The notes beneath the pieces are model-generated. The model searched no databases, had not been told where the DNA came from, and worked only from the letters and a program-made list of their open reading frames with translations. 64,000 nucleotides of DNA from Manis javanica (Eukaryota; Chordata; Mammalia; Pholidota; Manidae), in NCBI RefSeq assembly GCF_040802235.1, contig NC_133158.1, positions 154,082,401 through 154,146,400 of the forward strand. Direction: 5' to 3'. Each line of letters opens with the position of its first letter. Positions within the stretch are counted from its first letter, which is position 1. Below, in pieces: positions 59,250 through 64,000 of this stretch. A program made the position numbers and the translations under genes.

Positions 59250-62200
59250 AAGGAGAAGAGTGGCATCAGCAATATGGCAGAACAGGAAACCCTAGATCTG
59301 CCTTCCACCAGCAGACACAAACTTAATAACAAATAGACCAAATGCCTCTGTGAGGAATCCAAAAAACAGTTAAAAGGTTCCCACATCCCAGGCAAGGGTG
59401 AAGTCATCGTCAAAGCCCAATAAGAAAATGCATAACATTGTCCACTCTCTCATGCCAGAGGCCCTCTTTCTTGGGATGACACGTTTGGGAGGAAACCACC
59501 AACTCCTGTCTTCTACCTAGGAAAGGAAAGGTCTACATACAAATGTATGTCTGATGCCAGAATTTTAGGGAAACTGCCCAAAGGAACAATTTCTGTCCTG
59601 AGGTATCCAAGTATTGACAATCATGCATTAGTCTGCAATAATACAAAAACACACTAGGTAGAGCTCCAGTACTGCAATTTACTACAGCACTAGAAAGGCT
59701 GCAATATTGTATGCAGACACCATGGGGAGACACTGAGCAGTAACCAGCAAACCTTTTGAATGGGAGGTTACACACAAAAGTCAAGTGAGGATGTACCCAG
59801 AAAAGGCTTGAGATGCTTCCCAACATCTAAGTATGCTGAGAGGAAACACTCCTCCCTGTTTGAAACCAGACTATGAGGTCTAGGAGAGCTGATTCTTCAA
59901 ATGCCCTTAAAAAAATGGAGATACATGAATTTTCAAAGAATTAAAAAATACTGTCAAAAAGATCCTCAGTGAATTAAAAGACAGTACAGATAGACAACTG
60001 AACAGTATAAGAAAATAGTGCATAAAAAAAAAAAGATATCCACTATGAGAAACCAAATTCTGAAACTGGAGACTACAGTAACTGAATTGAAAATTTTAAT
60101 GGAGGAATTCAGAAGTAAACTTGACCAAACAAAAGAAAAAATTCAGTGAATTTGAAGACAGGACTTTTGAAATTAGTGAGGCAGAGAAGCAAAAGTAAAA
60201 AGAGACTGAAGAAAATTGAAGAGAGCCTAAAGAATTTATGGGATACCATCCAGCAAAGCAACATATCAATTACTGGAGTCCCAGAAAGGAGAAGGAAGTG
60301 AAAGGGGCAGAGAACCTATTTCAAGAAATAATAGCCAAAAATGTTCTTCCAAATGTGGGGAGAGAAATGGACTTACAAATTAAAAACCAAAGAACTCCAA
60401 TGAGGATAAGTCTAAAGAGACGTGTATCAAGACACATCATAATCAAACTGTCAAAATTCACAGATAAAGAATCTTGAAAGTAGCAAAAGAAAAGCAACTC
60501 AACACACAAAGGAATTCCTTTTGGATTATCAATGTTTCTCATCAAGAAATTGTCAGACTAGAAGAGAGTAGGAGGGTATGTTTGAAGTACTGAGTGAAAA
60601 TAACTGCCAACCAAAAATACTGTATCCAGCAAAAAATTTCCAGTAACAAGGAGAAATTGAGACTTTGCCAAACTTAAAAAACAAAACAAAGTTCATCACC
60701 ATCTGCCCTACAAAAATTGCAAACTGAAGCAAAAGGACAATATATAGCAGTACATAACCACATGAAAATGTAAAATTGTCTAGTAAAGGTAAATATACAG
60801 ACAAATATAGAACCCTGTAGTATTGCAATTTAGGTAAGTCACAGAAACATCTTGTAAGGACTTTTTTTAAAGCATAAACTATAAATCAATGTTAATGGAT
60901 ACATGCAATATAAAAACAATTTGTGTAAAACACAAGATGGGAAGAGGCAAAGATGTAAAGGAGTTTTTAGATAGGATTGAAGTTACCAGATTAAAATGTA
61001 CTGTATAACTCTGAAGATGTTTAATTTGCAATGGTAATCACAAAGAAAATAATAAAAGAATATACACAAAGGGAAATGAAAAGGAAATCAAAATCTGTCA
61101 CTATAAAAAAATTAGTAAGACACAAAGAAAGTGAGAAGAAAAGAAACACAAAAAGCTACCAAATACACAGGAAACAACAAAATTCCAATAATAAGACCTT
61201 CTCTATCAGCAATTACTTTAAATATAAATGGATTAAATGCACCAATTAAAGCAGACTGATTCATTAAATGGATAACAAACAAGATCCAACTATACCCTAT
61301 CTAAAAGAAATTCATTTTACCTCTAAGAACACATATAGTATATAAGTGAAAGGGTGGAAAAAGATATTCCATGCAGTGGGAGCCTAAGAGAGCAGGGGTG
61401 AGCCCACATATCAGATAAAACAGTTTAAGATAACTATCTCAAAGACAAAGACATTATATAATAATAAAGGGTCAATTCACCAGAAGATACAACAATTATA
61501 AACATATACACAAATTAACATTAGAATACCCAAATATATGAAGCAAACACTGACAAACTAAAGGGAGAAACAGAGAGCAACACAGTAGTAGTAGGAAACT
61601 TCAATACCCTACTTTCAGATATGGATAGAATAGCCACACAGAAGTTAATAAGGAAACAGGACAGGAACAACACTATCAACCAATTGTACCAAACAGACAT
61701 ATAAAGAACATTCCAACCAATAACAGCAGAATATACATTCTTCTCAAGAGCACATGGAGCAAACATTCTCCAAGATAGACCATATGTTAGGCTCACAATA
61801 TTAACAAATTTAAGAAGATTTAAATTACACAGAGTACCTTCTCCAACACAAGAGAATGAAACTAGAACCAAATAGAAGAAAACCAGGAAAATCCACATAT
61901 ATGTGGAAACTAAACACCACATTCTTAAATGGCTAATAGGCCAAAGAAGAAATCACAAAAAAATTTAGAAAAGTCTGGAGACAAACGAAAATGAAAACAA
62001 TATACCAAAACTTATGGGATACAGTGAAAGCAGTATTAAGGGAAGTTTATACCAGCATAAATGTTTAAAGAATAAAGATCTCAAATCTACAACTTAACCT
62101 AACACCTGAAGGAAGGAAGAACAATCTAAACCCAAAGTACAAAAAGAAATAACAAAGATTAAAACAAATAAATGAAACAAGGAATTAAAAAAAAGAATAG

Positions 62201-64000
62201 GAAAAATATCAATGAAACCAAGAGATGGTTTGCTAACAAGATCAACAAAACTGACAAACCATTAACTAGAAAAACCAAAAAAAAGACAACTATTAACTAA
62301 AATTATAAATGAAAAAGGAGACATTACAACTGATGTCACAAAAATAAAAAGGACTAAAAGAAATTACCATATGAACAATTATTCACCAAAAAATTGGGTA
62401 ACTAAGACTGAACCATGAAATAAAAAATCTGAATAGACCTATAACTAGTGAAAAGATTGAAGCAGTAATTAAAAACCTCCCAACAAAGAAAATCCCAGAG
62501 CCAGATGGCTTAATTAATAAATTCTACCAAACATTCAAAGAAGAATTAACATCAATCCTTCCCAAACTCATTCTATGAGGCCAGTATTATCTTGATACTA
62601 AAATCAAAGACACAAGAAAATTACAAACCAAATTCCCTGTTGAATACTGATGCAAAAATCCTCAATAAAATACTATTATACTGAATTCAACAGCACATTA
62701 AAAGGATCATACACCATGACCAAGTGAGATTTATATATGGAATACGAGGATGCATATGCAAAGCAACATACAAAAATCATTTTATGTAATACACCATACT
62801 AACAAAATGAAGGAAAGAACACGTGACCATCCAAACTAATGAAGAAAAGACTTTTGACTAAATTCAACACCCTTCCATAATTTAAAAAAAAAAAAGCAAA
62901 CCTCTCAACAAATAGGAATACAAGGAAACTACCTCAACATAATGTATTGAACCATATATGAAAAGCCGACAGCTAATATCATATGCAACAGGAAAAGATC
63001 AGGAAAGGTCAAGGATGCCCAAAGTCCCAGCCAGAGCAATCAGACAAGAAAAGGAATATAAACTGGAAAGAAAGAAGAACGATTATCTTGATTTGCAGAT
63101 GACTTGATTTTACTTGTAGGAAACCATAACAATTTCCAAGAAAAGCTGTTAGAATTAATAAATGAATTCAGCAAACTTATGGGGTACAAAATAAAAAATT
63201 GGTTGTATTTCTATCACTAACAATGGACCAAACCCCAAAAGGAAACTAAGAAAACAACCCCATTTATTATAGCATCAAAACAGGTAAAATACTTAGAAAT
63301 AAACTTAATCAAGGAGGCGAAAGACCTGTACCCTAGAAACTATAAAATACTGCTAAAAGAAACCAAAGCAGTTACTAATAAATGGAAAGATATCTTGTGC
63401 TCAAGGATTGGAAGACTTTATATTATTAAAATACCCACACTATCCAAAGTGATTTAAAGATTCAATGCAGTCTCCATCGAAATCAAAATGGCATTTTTTG
63501 CAGAAAATGGAAAAAAAAATCTGAAAATTCATATGGAATCTCAAAGTACACCAAACAGTCAAAACAACCTTTAAAGAAGACAAAGTTGGAGGCCTCAAAC
63601 TGTGATTTCAAATCTTACTATAAAGCAACAGTAGTAAGATGGTGGTACTGGCATAAAAATAGATATATGGACCAAAGAAAATAATAGAGAACCCAGAAAT
63701 GAACTCTTGTATATACAGTCAAATAATTTTTGACAAGCATTCCAAGACTACACAATGGAGAAAGGACAGTCTTTTCAACAAATGGTGCTGGGGAAATTAC
63801 CTTTCCACATGCAAAAGAATGAAGCTGGGCCCATAGATAAAAAATAACTCAAAATTGATTGAAGACCTAAACTAAAGACCTAAAACTCTTAAACTCCTAA
63901 AATAAAACAAGAATCCTCAAGACATTGGATTTGGCAGTGATTTTTTAGATATAACACCAAAAGTACAGGAAACAAAATAAAGAATAGACAAAAGAAAATA
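59250..64000 (+). mobile_element. Long L1, 5' UTR to ORF2 reverse transcriptase (runs off window)
   Basis: A near-complete L1 order is visible. The 5' UTR starts near 59250 ('ggcatcagcaatatggcaga'), an ORF1 region covers about 59880-60830 ('atcattactggagtc'-like and 'caaatgtggggagagaaatg' blocks), and ORF2 runs from about 61020. ORF2 shows endonuclease blocks ('agatacaacaattataaaca', 'acttcaataccctactttca') and reverse transcriptase blocks ('gagccagatggcttaattaa', 'ttgcagatgacttgatttta'). Many stops and small indels, so it is dead. The 3' end lies beyond 64000. Confidence 0.85.

Larger units (their letters stand above)
41355..64000 (-). other. RNF13: RNF13 gene, 3' part of locus (runs off window)
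   Basis: Only the last two coding exons are visible (43024-43104 and 42381-42745). The rest of the window to 64000 is read as intron, because no upstream RNF13 exon was found by eye and the sequence is largely transposon-derived. RNF13 is a PA-TM-RING type E3 ubiquitin ligase of endosomes and lysosomes: a signal peptide, a luminal PA domain and one membrane segment precede the RING-H2 domain in the parts not seen here. Confidence 0.85.

Noticed and set aside
61521..61922. 133-codon minus-strand frame, hydrophobic
   Set aside because: Antisense of L1 ORF2, whose A-rich sense strand gives Phe/Leu-rich antisense frames by composition.
1..64000. CRISPR array, tRNA, rRNA, riboswitch or operon-like gene cluster
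   Set aside because: None seen. The window is mammalian intergenic and intronic DNA, and the regular repeats are transposons or microsatellites.

Overview
The window is nuclear genomic DNA from a placental mammal. It has about 1% coding sequence, split by GT-AG introns, in a landscape of decayed L1, L2 and MIR copies, hAT and Tigger DNA transposons and MaLR-type LTRs. Two protein-coding genes are identified with confidence: PFN2 (profilin-2, + strand) and the 3' end of RNF13 (RING finger protein 13, - strand). They lie tail to tail, the order I recall at human 3q25. No Alu, rodent B1/B2, carnivore SINEC, ruminant Bov-tA or equine ERE element was seen. The youngest-looking repeat is an L1 whose 3' UTR (two copies, 13722-15080 and 43657-43814) resembles, from memory, the L1 common in pangolins. 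That makes Pholidota a plausible but unproven source.

Layout. 1-32.8 kb is gene-free flank upstream of PFN2. It holds MIRs (one with a perfect 161-bp tandem duplication), L2 fragments, an ERV1-like LTR, three MaLR-like LTRs, several L1 fragments (including a younger L1 nested in an older one at 13.7-15.1 kb) and a Tigger-like element. 32.9-34.3 kb is a CpG island with the PFN2 promoter and first exon. 33.6-39.5 kb is PFN2: exon 1, exon 2, and two homologous alternative terminal coding exons that encode the IIa-type and IIb-type C-termini, followed by a 3' UTR. 39.5-41.35 kb is a short intergenic gap. 41.35-43.1 kb carries the RNF13 3' UTR and its last two coding exons, which together make the RING-H2 domain and acidic C-tail. 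From 43.1 kb to the end is RNF13 intron: a ~290-bp inverted duplication around an LTR, MER20, L2 and MIR copies, and from 56.3 kb a stack of nested L1s running off the window.

Function. PFN2 is a small actin-monomer, polyproline and phosphoinositide-binding protein, prominent in neurons. RNF13 is an endosomal/lysosomal membrane E3 ubiquitin ligase. No functional link between them is implied; they are only convergent neighbours. I found no bacterial-type operon, CRISPR array, tRNA or rRNA gene, and nothing that looks like a new biological system. The most unusual items are structural: the inverted duplication, the perfect MIR duplication, the PFN2 exon 2 acceptor, and the L1 5'-UTR monomers.
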